Positions 33,613 through 45,809 of a DNA stretch of 64,000 bases are shown here, piece by piece. Source of the DNA: Symbiodinium natans (Eukaryota > Sar > Dinophyceae > Suessiales > Symbiodiniaceae); NCBI GenBank assembly GCA_905221605.1, contig CAJNDS010002845.1, positions 144,213 to 208,212 on the forward strand. The letters run 5' to 3'. The notes beneath the pieces are model-generated. The model saw only the letters and a program-made list of their open reading frames with translations. It searched no databases and was not told where the DNA came from. The position numbers and the translations under genes are program-made. Within the stretch, counting starts at the first letter, position 1. Each line of letters opens with the position of its first letter.

Positions 33613-36600
33613 ATGGCAGAAACCGAGAAAAAGAAGAAGAAAAAGGCGCATCCAAACGACACTGCAACTGTGAAGCTTCGACCTTGTGCACTTAATTGCA
33701 GCCGTTATCGCAGTCATTCTGGTCTTTCGGGTGCAGATCTCAAAAGGCTCTAAACCCCGCCGAGTTCTTCTGCAAAAACCTGGCCTTGTCGTGACTCGTG
33801 ACAGGTGGAAGAGCTGTACATAAAGCCAGAGGAGTCCCAAAAACCAATTGACACGTCTAAGCCGGAGGCCTCAGTTCAAGAGAAACAAGCAGAAAGGTCT
33901 CTTCGGCCGCGCTACAGCCCTGTGCATCGTGTTCTCAGGTGGCCGCTGCTGCTGAAAAACTATTCGAAGCTGCTGGTCCGGTTGGAGTCTTAGGTGTGGA
34001 CATGTAGGCTAGCCGGTTACCACGCTTGCAGGACGGAGCTAGTGGAACTTGTGAATTCTTTCAGGCCCAACGGTTTCAAGCCGCCTTACTGAAACAACTG
34101 GGAACTGCCTCAAGGACGGGTCACTACACTCCTTTGCCCTTCGGATGCTCACCGATGACTCGGCCACTAGACGTTCTCTCCTTGGAATCCTTGGCTGATG
34201 CGAGATTGTTGCAGTTGGTGAGCTCCTTGGAGAAAGTTGGGCTTGCATGTGCAGGCTTATCTGCTCTATGGCATTCTCAACTTGGACAAGCCTGTGAACC
34301 CTTCCAGTCACGAGGTGTTAAACAGAGCAAGTCCTGCCCCACAAGCGCTGCGCATCGCTGCGCGCTGCCTTTGCAGTCTGCCAGGTGGTCTCCTGGATTA
34401 AGCGGATTATGAACTGCGAGAAGACCGGACACTCGGGCACTTTGGATCCCAAGGCTCCAATTGCGTTGGTTAGATGTTCCTGATGCTCTACTAATCTTTA
34501 ATCAATCCCTGGTTATGTTCCGGCTGACGAGTCATGACGGTCATTTTCTGAAACAGCGGTCAGGTTTCCGGATGCCTTCTCGTTTGCCTGAACCGGGCAA
34601 CGCGCCTCGTCAAAGCCCAGCAGTCCGCAGGCAAAGAGTGCGCCTTCATGGACTGCAGTCTGTATATCTAGGTATGTACGCCGTGACCGTCGTGCAATTT
34701 CACGACAAAGTTGATTGGGAAACTTGTCGAGGTACATTGCTGTGGTCCGCTTCCACTCTGATGTTGGCAGCGCGTCCAAGGTTCAGAAGGCATTGACAGG
34801 AAGATGAAGTCTGCCAGCAATCACGTGGACTTGGTTCCTGTGAGTGCTGGGCAATTCGCCAGGCGCTGGACGAGCTGACTGGCGCGTGCTTTCAGAGGCA
34901 GTTGCAGTGGCAGCGCTTCTAACGTGAGGTTTTCGATTGCACGGAAAGAGAAATTGTTGTGAAATTCGTGTAGCAGGCCCCCGGTAATTTCGGCGGTTAA
35001 GAGGCAGCTGCGGGTTCGCTCGTTGCTCAGCTTCGCATGCTTTGATTCCTGAAGTGCAAGCTTAGAACCTTAAAGATCTCAGAAGCATAGCTTCTCCATT
35101 TTGCCAGGTACCATCTACGAGGTTCGGGAGTGACAGATTGTGACAGCAGATCAACTCAGCTCTCATCTGCCTTCATCCGCCCATGTAACTCGGGAAGCTG
35201 CCAGCTTGCAACCTGCTTCTTAGACATTCGTCACTTCGTGCTAACCATCAGTTCGGGCAATTATATAGCTCTTGGGTTGGCCTCGCTGTTACGCTGTTGC
35301 AGGCCAAGCTGCTTGAGTACAACGCGAAAAGAGCCTTCGTCTTGACAATGCTAACCACTGGACTTAATGCCTTTCGTTCAATTTGCATGGGAACATGGCG
35401 GCAGCTGTTTGTCACATGTGTGTCGTCGATGCATCTCATCTCCGCACGGTGGCAGAGAACAAGCCAGTCCATTGTGACTCAGGACAAATGGCAGTCGTTT
35501 GGGCTTCCTGCGAGGCCGTGACAGGGGGGGCATTGTATTTACAAATGCCCAATGCCTAAAGCAATCTAAAGCAAAATAATGCTAAAGCTGGATGGCAGCT
35601 TCTGCTCACTGGTCCCTCAAGGCGGGGACCTACATCAGAACTCTTTGCGTTCATCTTGGCTTCATGCTGGGTGTCGGCGCACACATGCAGGCCTGTACCC
35701 TGCATCAGAGTGGAAGCAGAGACGTGACATAAGTGATATTCGATAATTTTTGCTCAGTGGGAGTTGTCCAGGCGTGACTGCGCAACTCACTTGGCAAGCA
35801 TGTGTTCAAAAGCCGGATTTTGCAAGGAGCTTCGGCGAAATAGGTCCGGTGTTCTTGACGAGCACAAATACATGTCCACGAAGCTTGACTGCAGCAAAGG
35901 CCTGGTCGAGCATAGCATCACATAGCTTCCCTTCTTTGAGGATACTCCAACAGCTGCACCTTAGCAGCTAAGGATGCATGACGTGCTCGACGCGCAGTAC
36001 ATGTGACCCGGGATTCACAAGACGTTGCATCTGTTGATGTCTGTTGCATCTGAAGGGGCTGGCAGAGATGGTCGATGTCGATGCCTGAAGTGTCGCTGCA
36101 CTGGCCGGCAATTGAGACGAGTCAGAGAGAAGAGAAGTAAATAACACAGTTCAGTGCGCAGAAGTGACTTCACTTCGCTTCAGCAGTCTCTATACCTCAA
36201 TGCAGACATGTGACATAATGCCAACACCCTTTCCGTGGATTCAATATCTGCATAGGAACAGGCATTGACGTCACTGATCCTCCGAGCCATGCGCCGCCGG
36301 GTGCCGCCGCCTGAACTGAACCCGACGTTGCTCGAAGGCGCACCCCGGGACCTGGTTACAGAATTCGCTGAAAACCAGGGGGTGTGCGGAAGCGCTGGCT
36401 GAGCTGAAAAAGGCCGGCCAGCGCTGGAAGGCGTCAGAGAAAGCCTTGCGGGCCGAGCTGGCCGCAGGCGAAGCGCGAGATCCCGAGGCGGCGGCCTCAA
36501 CGGCAGCGCCCAATGTGGCGTCAGAGACAAAGGTGCAAGAGCAGCCCAAAACGCCCGCGGGCGACGAGTCTGACTTGGCGATGTGGGCGGAGTGGCTCGG

Positions 36601-39600
36601 CAGCGTGCTGTGCTGCTGCTTCCAGCGGGATGGCCACTGAGCCGCTGAGCAGCACACAGCCAGCCCGCCTGACCTATCATCACCTACCCACCTTAGCCAG
36701 CTGCAGTCCAAAAATGCAATGTCCAAGCATCCTGATACCATACCTTCGCCTATAGTCTATAGTCTTTTTTAATAGTATTTTTTTTCGCTTGCGTTTCTTT
36801 AGCAAAGAAGAGCTACGATGCCAGCCTGATCTAGACCATCCTCGTACACAGACGGAAAACGCCTACAGTAGCAAAACGCTGTTCGTCCCGCAAAGTTCCA
36901 CAGCTCTCAGAGTTCTTTTGCGTGAGGCGGTTTGTGCTCACAAAATCAGGTGCAACTGGAGCGAAGTGCCTAGCTTAGTTTTCTGATCCAGGCAAGAGCC
37001 GCACGGTTGTCTCATGTGTTCCACAGTAGTTGCCATTGCACCGTGGGCGAGGTTGCCTGCAGCAATGGCTATGCACATAGCAAATGATCCATGCCAAGAA
37101 GGTTTGTTGAGCACACGCTCATAGACAACAGCTGCTGCACAAGGCGGCGTCCGAGAGCATGAAAACTCAAGCCCCGCTAGAAGCAAGACCCGTCACAATA
37201 GGTCCGTCCAGTCCGTGGTCTCCGATGACCGAGACCCTGACCTGGAAATGCTGTCCACAAACGCCCTCGATCAGGTCGTCTTGCCCGTTCCATCGAAACA
37301 GGCTCTTGTGACAGACGAAGGATTGACGTGTGACAAACGAACCGGCAGCCGGCCCGCTTTTTCATTAGTCAAGATGCCAAATGCTGATACTCCCGAACTC
37401 CCTCTAAGCCTCAAAGCCTCAGAGCAGGAAGCCTCGCCCTGAAAAGAGGTGCACGAGCCAGGGAAGCCGGGAAAGCTCCCGCTTGTGGTCCTCACTAAGA
37501 AGCTCATTGAGCTAAGGCTGGCGGCTTTGTGGTTGGCACGTAGGTTGCGGGTTTAGGAATTGAAGCCTGAACTGCGAAATGTGCGCCATAAGCTACAGAG
37601 GGGTACCAGCCCCTCGACCCCGAATCCGGGCAAGTCCTCGCGGCCCACAGCGCTGATCCGAAAACCAAAAATCCAAGTCCCTAAGCCCTGAAAACCTTGA
37701 CGTCGCATTTAGGTCCTCCAAGCTCCCGGGCAGGCCGGAGGACGCCTGGCCCACCACTGTGCAGCGGCCCGGCTCTTTCGTTGAGGCCGCTTTTTCTGGG
37801 GGGTAGTCCACCAAAATCCCCTAAACCCCGGGCCGGTTTGTTAAAAAAACACTTCAGGTGATTCAACGCTAAAACGCCCTGTATACCCTTAGCATCACTA
37901 AAGCTTGCAGGGTTGAGAAGGCTGATGGGGCTTCCTGCGCTCAGTGTAAAAGATACGGGGACAAGTTCCACATCTTTCAGACAGGCAGGTGGCATTGGAG
38001 GGAGGAGAAGGGGAGTGGAGAGCGGAGAGGAGTCGCCGACATAAACATGCAGTCATCTGAGCAGCGTGTTTTTGTCCTGTGCGTAGCCCCATATACGTGT
38101 AACAGTGGTGTATCATGACCTTCTCCGCGTAGCCCGTTATCTATAGGCGCGCGTAGGCATGTGGACACTTTCCACGAGCCCGCGCGCATCTGCGCTGGTT
38201 GCGGACGCGAAGAACATCATGCAATGAAGTGACATCGTCTGGCATTTGGTCCGATCCGGCGATAACGGCTATAGGGGATGCTCGGGCGTTCCAAGCATGT
38301 TGCCGCAGAGCTGTGCGAAACCAAGCGTGATCCGCGTATACCCGCGTAGGCTGTGCGTGGGCTCCGCCTAAGCCGCGCATAGGTTTGGGCTGCCGTTTGC
38401 GCATGGAAACCATGTTCGTTCTTCTTTTGTAGTGGTGGACGTTACTGGGCCATGCAACCTCAAACACTCCTGTTTCTTACCTTAACCTTTGAAATGCCAT
38501 CTTGTAACGCACATCGTCAGCAAAAGAAGGAGCAGATTGTCTACAACTTCAGCTTTGAACCCTTGGCTTAGACAGGGATTGAGATTTCTCCCAGCACCCA
38601 CAGTAGTGAAAGCAGGCTTTCTTGAACCCGCGTACATTTAGCAGCAAAGCTACTCAGCTTGGCTTTATGTGCCGTCGCCCCTGCAGGGCAGACACACATG
38701 GCCGCAGTGTACTGCAAGGATGCGACGGAACTTGGAGTCAACCTGGCACCTGACGTGGTTCTGACCCTGGCAAACACAACTGAGGAGCTGGCGAGCCAAG
38801 CTTAAGTGATAAGTAGGCCATCGTCATGACCGAAGATCCCATGGAAGACGGCAGCGCATCTCGAGGATCTGGATGAAGAGATCGTCGATGAAATGGGCCT
38901 CTGCATCATCGGCGCTCATGAGGTGCCAACACCCAACATCCTGAACATCCCTAAACCATTCTACTTTGACGCCCTAAATCCTAAACACACTTGGTCCTGG
39001 TTGTACTTGTTTTGGCTTAGGAGCAAGCTACTGTACGGTGGATGGATTGAAACCACCAAGCAGATATACAAATTGTGCCCATGTTTTTTCTGTGTTTTTT
39101 GTACGAAAACACCATCTCTCATCAAGATATGAATATAGTGTCGTCGGACCCATCCCAAAGAAGACCTCTGAAGCTCTCCAGGAGGATGGAAGCGGTGGCA
39201 CTGCATGCGCCATGCAGGCTGTTCCTGCAAGGTGAGGGCGAAGTGGGGATTGGATGTTCGGGTAGTAATCTGCGTATCTCCCCTTTCTATCCTGAAGCAA
39301 AAGAGCGGGAATGACTATATGCCCCCATTTTATCCGTGTTGCATCATTTAAGGTTTTGTTCAAGCATGGTTCAAGTTCAAGAACCTCAACTCGAACCATT
39401 CCAACGAAACCATTGAACAACTTGACAAGCTGGTCGCTGCTCCAGGAGGGACCCTCAAGGATGCTTCGGCAGCGGCCCGAGGAGGCCTGTTTTTTAGAAC
39501 AAGACTGATTTGCGCATTAACGTCATATGACGTGAGTGCACACCTGACATGAACATAGAAATCTAAAGTATGCGTCATGTTTGTTTCTGACATTCTCATC

Positions 39601-42600
39601 CGATCGTTTACAAATAGACAGATAGCTGAGTATTTTGAAAGGAAACTGCAAGAGCAACACTGCCTCGGATGCATTGCGATAGGCGATGCAAAGAACGAAC
39701 GAGGCTGCGAGCTAGGGATACCCAAATTCCTTAACAGTATAGTATGTGAACCAAGCATATATTATGGGAGACCAATCAGTCCTGATCCAGACAAGACTGT
39801 ATGCTGAATCATGCTAGTTTGAATTTTGGTGTTGGTAGAGGTTGACGTGCCTTTCTCTTGGCATCACGTGCTTGTGACTTCTTCAGGCCACGCTTCTTGG
39901 TCCGCCTCTGCGTTCGGGCCCTACAGAATCTATTGATGATGTATGATTATGTTGACGTTTGTGGAAGGTCGCTGCACAGAAGTTGGATTGCTTTTAAAAA
40001 GTATACATGTCGTTGAATGTACAGAAGAAACGAAGACATGCTTGGTGCATCTCAGTTCGCGTTGTTATCATATTTATGTTCAGACCCGCAGACATGTCAG
40101 TCCGACCTAGCCGAGCTGGATTGGTGCAAAAATCTTGTAATGGCGGCTCGCTCTGTGTTTTGGCTTGCTGCCGTACTGAATGCCCAACCGCTTCGAGCAA
40201 TCAATGATTTGACCAGCTTCCCTGATGATTATGGATTTCCTCCAGAGGATCCCTTCTTGCAAGACCAACGTGGATTCCCTGAAGAGACGGAGTTCCCTCA
40301 ACGGGCGACCAGGTTCCCTCAGGACCGTGGGCTCCCTCAAGAAGAGAATGGGTTCTTGCAAGATCAACTTGGATATCCAACACGAGAGGCAAGGTCTCCA
40401 CAAGACCAACGTGCATATTCCGGGACAAAATTCCCTGAAGCAGAGGTTGGATATGGAGACGAAGGTGAGGAAAGCACAAGCCCTGAGCCTGAAGGTCTTC
40501 CCAAAGCCCTTGGAAGCCTGGATGACTCGATTTCTCAGGTGAAGGACCTCAGCGATCAGTGGAAGAAGAACTACGGCGTCATCATCGCCACTGTTGGCAC
40601 AGTTCTTGCCGTGATGATTGCCATCCGGAAATTCTGTTGCCCTTACCGTGGCATCTACCATACCAAAGACAATAAGATGGCAATAGGTGATGACCATGAG
40701 GTCGGTGTGAACGAAACCTTCGCAGTGCTCCAACCGGTTGAAGTCTCTTCAATTGGCAGCAGGCCAGCACAGACAAGGTATCACTGGTCCGAAGCCACAT
40801 TGACCAAAATCATTGACACTGATGAGGACATGGAATCGAGAGGATGCTGTTCCAGCTTGTGGCCCAAACGGTGCTTACACTGGATTTGCCCCGAATGTTT
40901 TCCAAACACTTGGACAAGGTTTGAGCTCAAGTACAGCCCGTTCACCCTTGAACCTCCTCAACCGCAGCAGCACGTCAGAGTCTTTGAGGGCCCTCTAGTT
41001 GTAGGAGGAACCCCGAGTGAGTTGCAAGGGCTGGTTGAAGTGCGAGGCTACGTTGACACCCAGGCGAAACTCCCCGCCGCGGTCGACGAAGAAACCCATG
41101 GGTGCTCGTGCGGGATTGGTCGGGAAAAGCCACAAGGTGTGAAGAAATTGAATGTAGCCACTGCCCAATCACCTTTTGCATCATTGCCTTCCATTTCGAG
41201 ATCGAGACAATCGGACAATTTTTCCATGCCACAGGATCCCTTCGTGGCGCAGATGGGCCGACAGGCTCGAGAGGCTGGCGTGGTCAGGCAGATAGGCTGG
41301 CCATAAGGCCTTTCGGACACATGGACGCCATGCCAAGGCTCTTAATTGGTCTGCAGGACCTCTGAGTCTCTGAGGCACCTCGCTGAAAGTGAGATGTGAC
41401 AGTCTCCGTGTGGAACTTGTTGCGTTCGATGACATGTTTGTCGACCTTTCGTAAAGATCTGGAAAAGACGCTTGAGCAGATGCAGTGCGAACAGTGTCGT
41501 TCAAGCAGTTACAACATGATGAACCACATCGTTTTGACTACAATTTCGAGCGACATGACATCAGCTGAGGTCATGCTGAGTGTCCAGAGCCGCAGGCCTC
41601 TCTGTGCTCCATGGCCCTTTTGCTGCGCGCCATCCACACTGTGTTACCCCTAGACTAGAAGTGCTACAATATGTTGCACACTGTTCACACTCGTTATAGT
41701 TATGGGGCTTAGGAAATTCCAAGGGCTCCTGCACTGAATCCTGGGCCTCGAAACCTTGGTAACCCGCCTAAGCCCTAAACCTGAAACCTCCTGAAATCCG
41801 GAAACCCTAAATGGCCTGCAGCGCGACCTTGCGGTGCATTTTCCACATGGCTTGGCTGTGAGCATGCTCTTGGCTATCTCCTCACCAACGACGGGAATCA
41901 CAGGAATGACCGAAATGACAGAAATGACATGGTCTTTTTTTTTGTATTTCTCCACGTGGCTTGGCTGTGAGCATGTTTTCTAATTCTTTCAGCACGAACA
42001 CCGATGCAGTCGCAGCGCGGCAGCGCGGCAGCGGCGCCGGCGGCGCATGTGCAGCGAACTGATGAGAGGCCTGACTTGGATGGCTTTCGTGATCTTTCGT
42101 GTTTCTGGGCTTTCCGGCTTCTTGGCTTCACCGCGTTTGGGCTTGCGGTCGCTTGTCATCTTTGTTATTTTTGTCATTTCATTTTCCGTGATGGGCGCGC
42201 TTGTTTGATGCTTCAGAACTGGCAATGAACACGCTCGCACCAGAAATGACTGAAATGACATTGTGATTTTGAAACAATGTTTTCCGGCCAGTGATCGGCA
42301 TTCTTCCGGCGCGGCACACTGCCGGCGGCAAGTCCGTGCCGTGCCGCAGCTCCGCGGACCAGACGTTTGCACGCAGGGAGCCGCAAATTCAGTGAATTTC
42401 GTCAGTTCCGTCAGTTCTGTCACGTGTCTTGCTCATCGATGCTCGCCGCTCCGATTGATGCTCATGTTGCCGTGCATCCGCGTCAATTCCGTCAATTCTG
42501 TCGCACTGCTCGCTGTGGGCCTTCGAAAATGCAGCATTTGAGATATCTCCTTGGGCCATTAATTGCATCTTGCGGTGTACGGTGTAACAAACACATGTGG

Positions 42601-45600
42601 AACGCATCCTGGACTTGATAGCGAGCCACTGGGGCCACTGGCCACTGGGTGGGGCCACTGGGGCCACTGGGGTCAGGGTCACTGGGTCACTGGGGTCCTG
42701 GAAGAGATACTTGCATGCGAAGGCCAGTCAACTTGTACCCCGCCTCCCCACAGACGAAGAACACAAGGAAGCTTGGACCCAAATTCCTCGGACAACGCCG
42801 CAACCCTAATGACCCCAACCCTCCCTCAAGAGTTCTCAGGTGATGCGGCAGTGCTCTGTGCGCCCCATCGCCTTGTCTCCGCTGCTGTGGAAGCGGACAA
42901 GGGAGATGTTGTTGTGAGGATGCTTTGGGGTTTGAGGTTTGAGCACTCAACATGAAACCCTAGATTCCATTACAAGCCCTAGTTCCCTACCCTCCCCCTA
43001 GACCCGAGACCTTGAAGCCCAATCATATTATGTTTCACGCGCATCGATGCGCAACCTTCCGGCAGAAAATGCGTGAGAGCTGTTTTGGGTCTGCGGCGAT
43101 TCAGAATGCTGAGAAACAGGGAAGACCAGGGGATAAATTTGAAATGTCATGACGAGAGGCACGCTGTGCCTGGACAGCTTGAACACACTGCACGTATGTA
43201 TTGGCATTTGATATCCTCTGGTGAGAGTCGCACGATCATCATCCAAGTTCCGTGCCATCTCTTCCTTGGCATCGACTCTTGGTCAGGTACAATAACATGC
43301 GGGATGAGAAGTACTTGCGCAGAGTGGTGATGCCATTGGAGCTCATCCTCACGAACTATCCACGGATTGTTGTCAAGGACGAGCACCATGTCAGCCTCCA
43401 GATGCGTGCAGTGGCTTCTGGGCCAGTGCACCAGAAGCTGCTCCCCAATTAACTACCAGCACGAGCTGCATAGTTTTGGTTTTGTGTTCTGATAATTCGC
43501 AGCCGTGAAGTTTTGGGAAGGCTCAACTTACTGTAAACATACAGCATTGCTGAGGATACTGTAGACTGCGCTATGCATTTGCAGCTGCAGGGAGGCCGCA
43601 CCAAAGCCCGTCAATCCTTCAACCCCCCCCTCCCCCTCTCCCTGCCCCGCGTCAGCAGCCCCCGCTTGCTTCAACACTGCAACCCAAAGCCTGGCCATGT
43701 TTCAAAGGCCGAGCGGGTTTGCATTAACATGCAATACGCCTTCCTTTACTAATCTCTACTATCTCGGGTGTCGATGAAAAATAGGGGACATGCTTCCGTG
43801 GGAGCTCTGGACAAGAAAATCCCCTTTTTCGGGCCAGGATAGAGTTTTTGGGCTTCTCATTGAGGACTTCTGTCTGGAGGCCCGAGTGGTCAGGAAAGGT
43901 GATGGGAGGGTGACGGGAGGGTTCTGAAAGCCCAAGCCCTGAGAGTTTGGCCCCAGGCTGAATCCGCAAGAATGGCCATGGAAACTTGGTTTAAAAAACA
44001 TCAGACTCTGGATTTTTACTGTGGTGCTTCCGGTGCAAAGCGAAAAACGATAACGAGTCTGGGATGTTCTTGCCAGGATGTGTGCACCAAGCCCACCAAA
44101 GTAGCAGCTTCAGAACGTTCACCTTTCAGCCCGTACACACTGGATTTCTGTCTATTTCCATATTCTCGTCTTGCCTGTGTCGTTCTGACAACGGGGATGC
44201 CAGTGGCTAAGCCCAGAGTCCCACTTTCTTTTCCTGCAATGTACATCGTGTCCTGGAGCGCAATGCCGACAAAACATGCAGTGTTTGAAACATGCAGTGT
44301 TTGGAGCAGGAAAAGACTTCGGAAGGTGGCTAATTAAGTGCGACACAACTGCAATGCAATCGGAGTCAATACACCGAGCCCCTGGCAGCTGCGGATGCCG
44401 TAGGCCCGGCCGACTACCAAAGCTCCGTTGTACATGTCAGATGGAACGCATTTTTAAGAAGCATTGTGCAGACAGAGTAACATAGTTCCGAATCCTGAAT
44501 CCACTTGGTCCTTACTTGTGTCTGGGACTTGGTGAGGGATCACACGAACCATCCAGAAGCCGATATAGCAATAAGCACCAACCGTCCAGGACAGCGCCGT
44601 GAATGCCATTTGCTACGGAGCGCAGCTCATGATCCCAGGAGTACTGCGGTTTGAGCAGCAGATTGAGGCAGCATTACGCGGTCTTCGGCCCTCCACCATT
44701 CGTGCTTGTATCAAGCCCGGGTCTATCGAGACCAGTATACCAGTATGTGGGTACTCGGAGGGTACTGTAAGGCCAACGGACCCTCACCCTGCTTGGTCCA
44801 CGGTCAGGTTGGTTCAGAAATCGTCATGATGACGACCAAAGGAGAGGCCGGACCAGCGTGCGCGGGGCTTCCGGCTTCCGAAAGAAAGACCTTTGTGCAG
44901 ATCTCCGAAGTCGCCTAGGTGTTGCAGAGGTTCAATCGTGTAACGATTCTGGGCTTTGTCAGGCTTTCCTCAGAGAGTCTCAGATCCTCAGGATGCCTCG
45001 GGTTGCCTCGGCTTGCCGCCTTTTTTTTGCGCAGGCGATTGCCACTGGTATTGCCCAAATGACCACGGCAGTGATCGCATCCGTCGATCATGGCGTCGTG
45101 GCCGCGCCTCGCTGCAAGAAAGCCGGGATTCGACTCAGTCGCAACAGCACTGCGCAACGAAAGCCGCAAGAGTGCGGGAAGTTCTCGGAGCAGACCCTGT
45201 ACTTGAGATGCTCAGGTGATTAAACGTGTTATCATGGAGCGCGACACGTACAACATGTTCGAGACTGAGACCAGATTCGGTGCTGGAATTCCATCTAAAT
45301 GATGCATGATCAGATGGTCATTTCAGGAAAACCATGCCCGACAAAGGGCAAGGACATGTCAGATAGCAGGAACCTATTCAGAACAGAGTGGCACCTTGCG
45401 TGCTTCTAATGTCCAGACTCTTTACTCATGCCCAGGCTCTGTGTGTGTGTGAGCCCGCTTGTACTGTACGTCCTGGAGTCGGAGTGAGGCGATGGGGCTA
45501 CGGCCCACGCTCAAGCGACAAGAAGAAACTCATCCTTGCCGGAAAGTTAACAGAAAAGGCGGGTCTGTGTTGGACTCTGGCCGAGCCCTTTGTTCTGCAT

Positions 45601-45809
45601 GTCTTCGACCAGGGCAAGCCCAATGAGAACACGCCGAAAGCATGGCTCTTGGGGCAGGGAAGGCGCGTAAAGCGCAGAACTTGTAGTCTCGAGATGAGGA
45701 ATTGGGCGACTTGGGCTTCAGGTGGAGCTACCTTCCGAAGCTCACAAGCGAAGAAGCCCAAGCGGAGATGGACGAAGCGCTCAAAGCTGCAGTCGTCTCA
45801 GTGCTTTGA
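33613..45809 (+). CDS. CBF5: Dyskerin/Cbf5 H/ACA RNP pseudouridine synthase, spliced, hosts a nested reading frame
   Basis: Catalytic subunit of nucleolar H/ACA RNPs: RNA-guided uridine-to-pseudouridine conversion in rRNA, and in many eukaryotes a telomerase RNP component. Exons with phase-checked ends: 33613-33669 ([13 protein letters not shown]), 33805-33860, 33939-33980, 34115 on, 34255-34314 ([13 protein letters not shown]), 34385-34453 ([12 protein letters not shown], catalytic Asp present), 34564 on ([18 protein letters not shown]), about 34847, about 34970-35017, 35108-35121, 35303-35330, 35483-35514, 35622-35690 ([13 protein letters not shown]), 35827-35873, 35973-36002 (MHDVLDAQ), 43287-43377 ([10 protein letters not shown]), then PUA domain exons 44590-44667, 44808-44846, 45035-45103, 45216 on ([10 protein letters not shown]), about 45500 (RWGYGPRSS), about 45614 (GKPNENTP) and a last exon with TGA at 45807-45809. 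The C-terminal limit is less certain; a Lys-rich stretch near 46275 could be a further exon. All key motifs are intact. Confidence 0.96.
35108..35121 (+). other. 14-nt micro-exon of dyskerin
   Basis: Reads GT-ACC-ATC-TAC-GAG. With the C ending the previous exon (35017) it gives R-TIYE, exactly the family sequence between RQLRVR and (S/A)KLLEY. The upstream intron 35018-35107 has a GC donor and the downstream intron 35122-35302 a GT donor; both end in AG. Confidence 0.85.
36003..40139. other. First part of dyskerin intron, no identified gene
   Basis: No family recognised. A frame at 36446-36640 (Ala/Glu-rich, ending CCCFQRDGH) and one at 39577-39807 ([20 protein letters not shown]...) are open but unassigned. 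The segment 38100-38450 is unusually rich in CpG and lacks splice-like or coding patterns. Confidence 0.35.
40140..41306 (+). CDS. Intron-less membrane protein with signal peptide and FPQD/FLQDQ repeats, nested in dyskerin intron
   Basis: Uninterrupted frame of 388 codons from ATG 40140, the longest open frame in the window not explained by simple repeats. This ATG is preferred over the in-frame one at 40017 because it begins a typical signal peptide ([20 protein letters not shown]). Residues about 22-130 are a Pro/Gln/Asp/Glu-rich lumenal or extracellular region with diverged repeats such as [18 protein letters not shown]. About residues 142-162 form one transmembrane helix ([18 protein letters not shown]) followed by RKFCCPYRG. 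The cytoplasmic part has a Cys cluster ([11 protein letters not shown]...CPECFP) and [12 protein letters not shown]...[10 protein letters not shown]. No family recognised. The absence of introns contrasts with all neighbouring genes and fits a retroposed or recently inserted gene. An upstream exon, or use as an alternative exon, cannot be excluded. Confidence 0.6.
   Translation: MAARSVFWLAAVLNAQPLRAINDLTSFPDDYGFPPEDPFLQDQRGFPEETEFPQRATRFPQDRGLPQEENGFLQDQLGYPTREARSPQDQRAYSGTKFPEAEVGYGDEGEESTSPEPEGLPKALGSLDDSISQVKDLSDQWKKNYGVIIATVGTVLAVMIAIRKFCCPYRGIYHTKDNKMAIGDDHEVGVNETFAVLQPVEVSSIGSRPAQTRYHWSEATLTKIIDTDEDMESRGCCSSLWPKRCLHWICPECFPNTWTRFELKYSPFTLEPPQPQQHVRVFEGPLVVGGTPSELQGLVEVRGYVDTQAKLPAAVDEETHGCSCGIGREKPQGVKKLNVATAQSPFASLPSISRSRQSDNFSMPQDPFVAQMGRQAREAGVVRQIGWP
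41838..42530. repeat. Heptad GAAATGAC-type repeats in direct and inverted copies
   Basis: Clusters of GAC(A/C)GAAAT-like heptads at about 41897-41930 and 42241-42262, and their reverse complements (CGTCAGTTCCGTCAGTTCTG, about 42399-42421; CGTCAATTCCGTCAATTCTG, about 42481-42502). A direct repeat, CA(C/T)GGCTTGGCTGTGAGCATG, occurs at about 41845-41866 and 41953-41974. GC-rich blocks (about 42005-42045, 42305-42360) lie between. The layout suggests a foldback or MITE-like element. No coding function is assigned. Confidence 0.6.
42627..42703. repeat. CCACTGGGG tandem repeat
   Basis: Irregular 9-10-bp units (CCACTGGGG, TCACTGGGT) in the dyskerin intron. Frames across it are artefactual. Confidence 0.9.

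Larger units (their letters stand above)
36003..43286 (+). other. 7.3-kb dyskerin intron (GT-AG) containing an intact reading frame
   Basis: The exon ending ...[11 protein letters not shown] at 36002 and the exon starting G-TAC-AAT at 43287 share the Met codon ATG across the intron, and the protein continues without gap into [14 protein letters not shown], as in dyskerins. The intron holds the intact frame 40140-41306, a CCACTGGGG repeat (42627-42700), an inverted GAC-heptad region (41838-42530), degenerate CCCTAAA tracts (about 37808-37830, 41773-41812) and several short unassigned frames. Confidence 0.9.
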
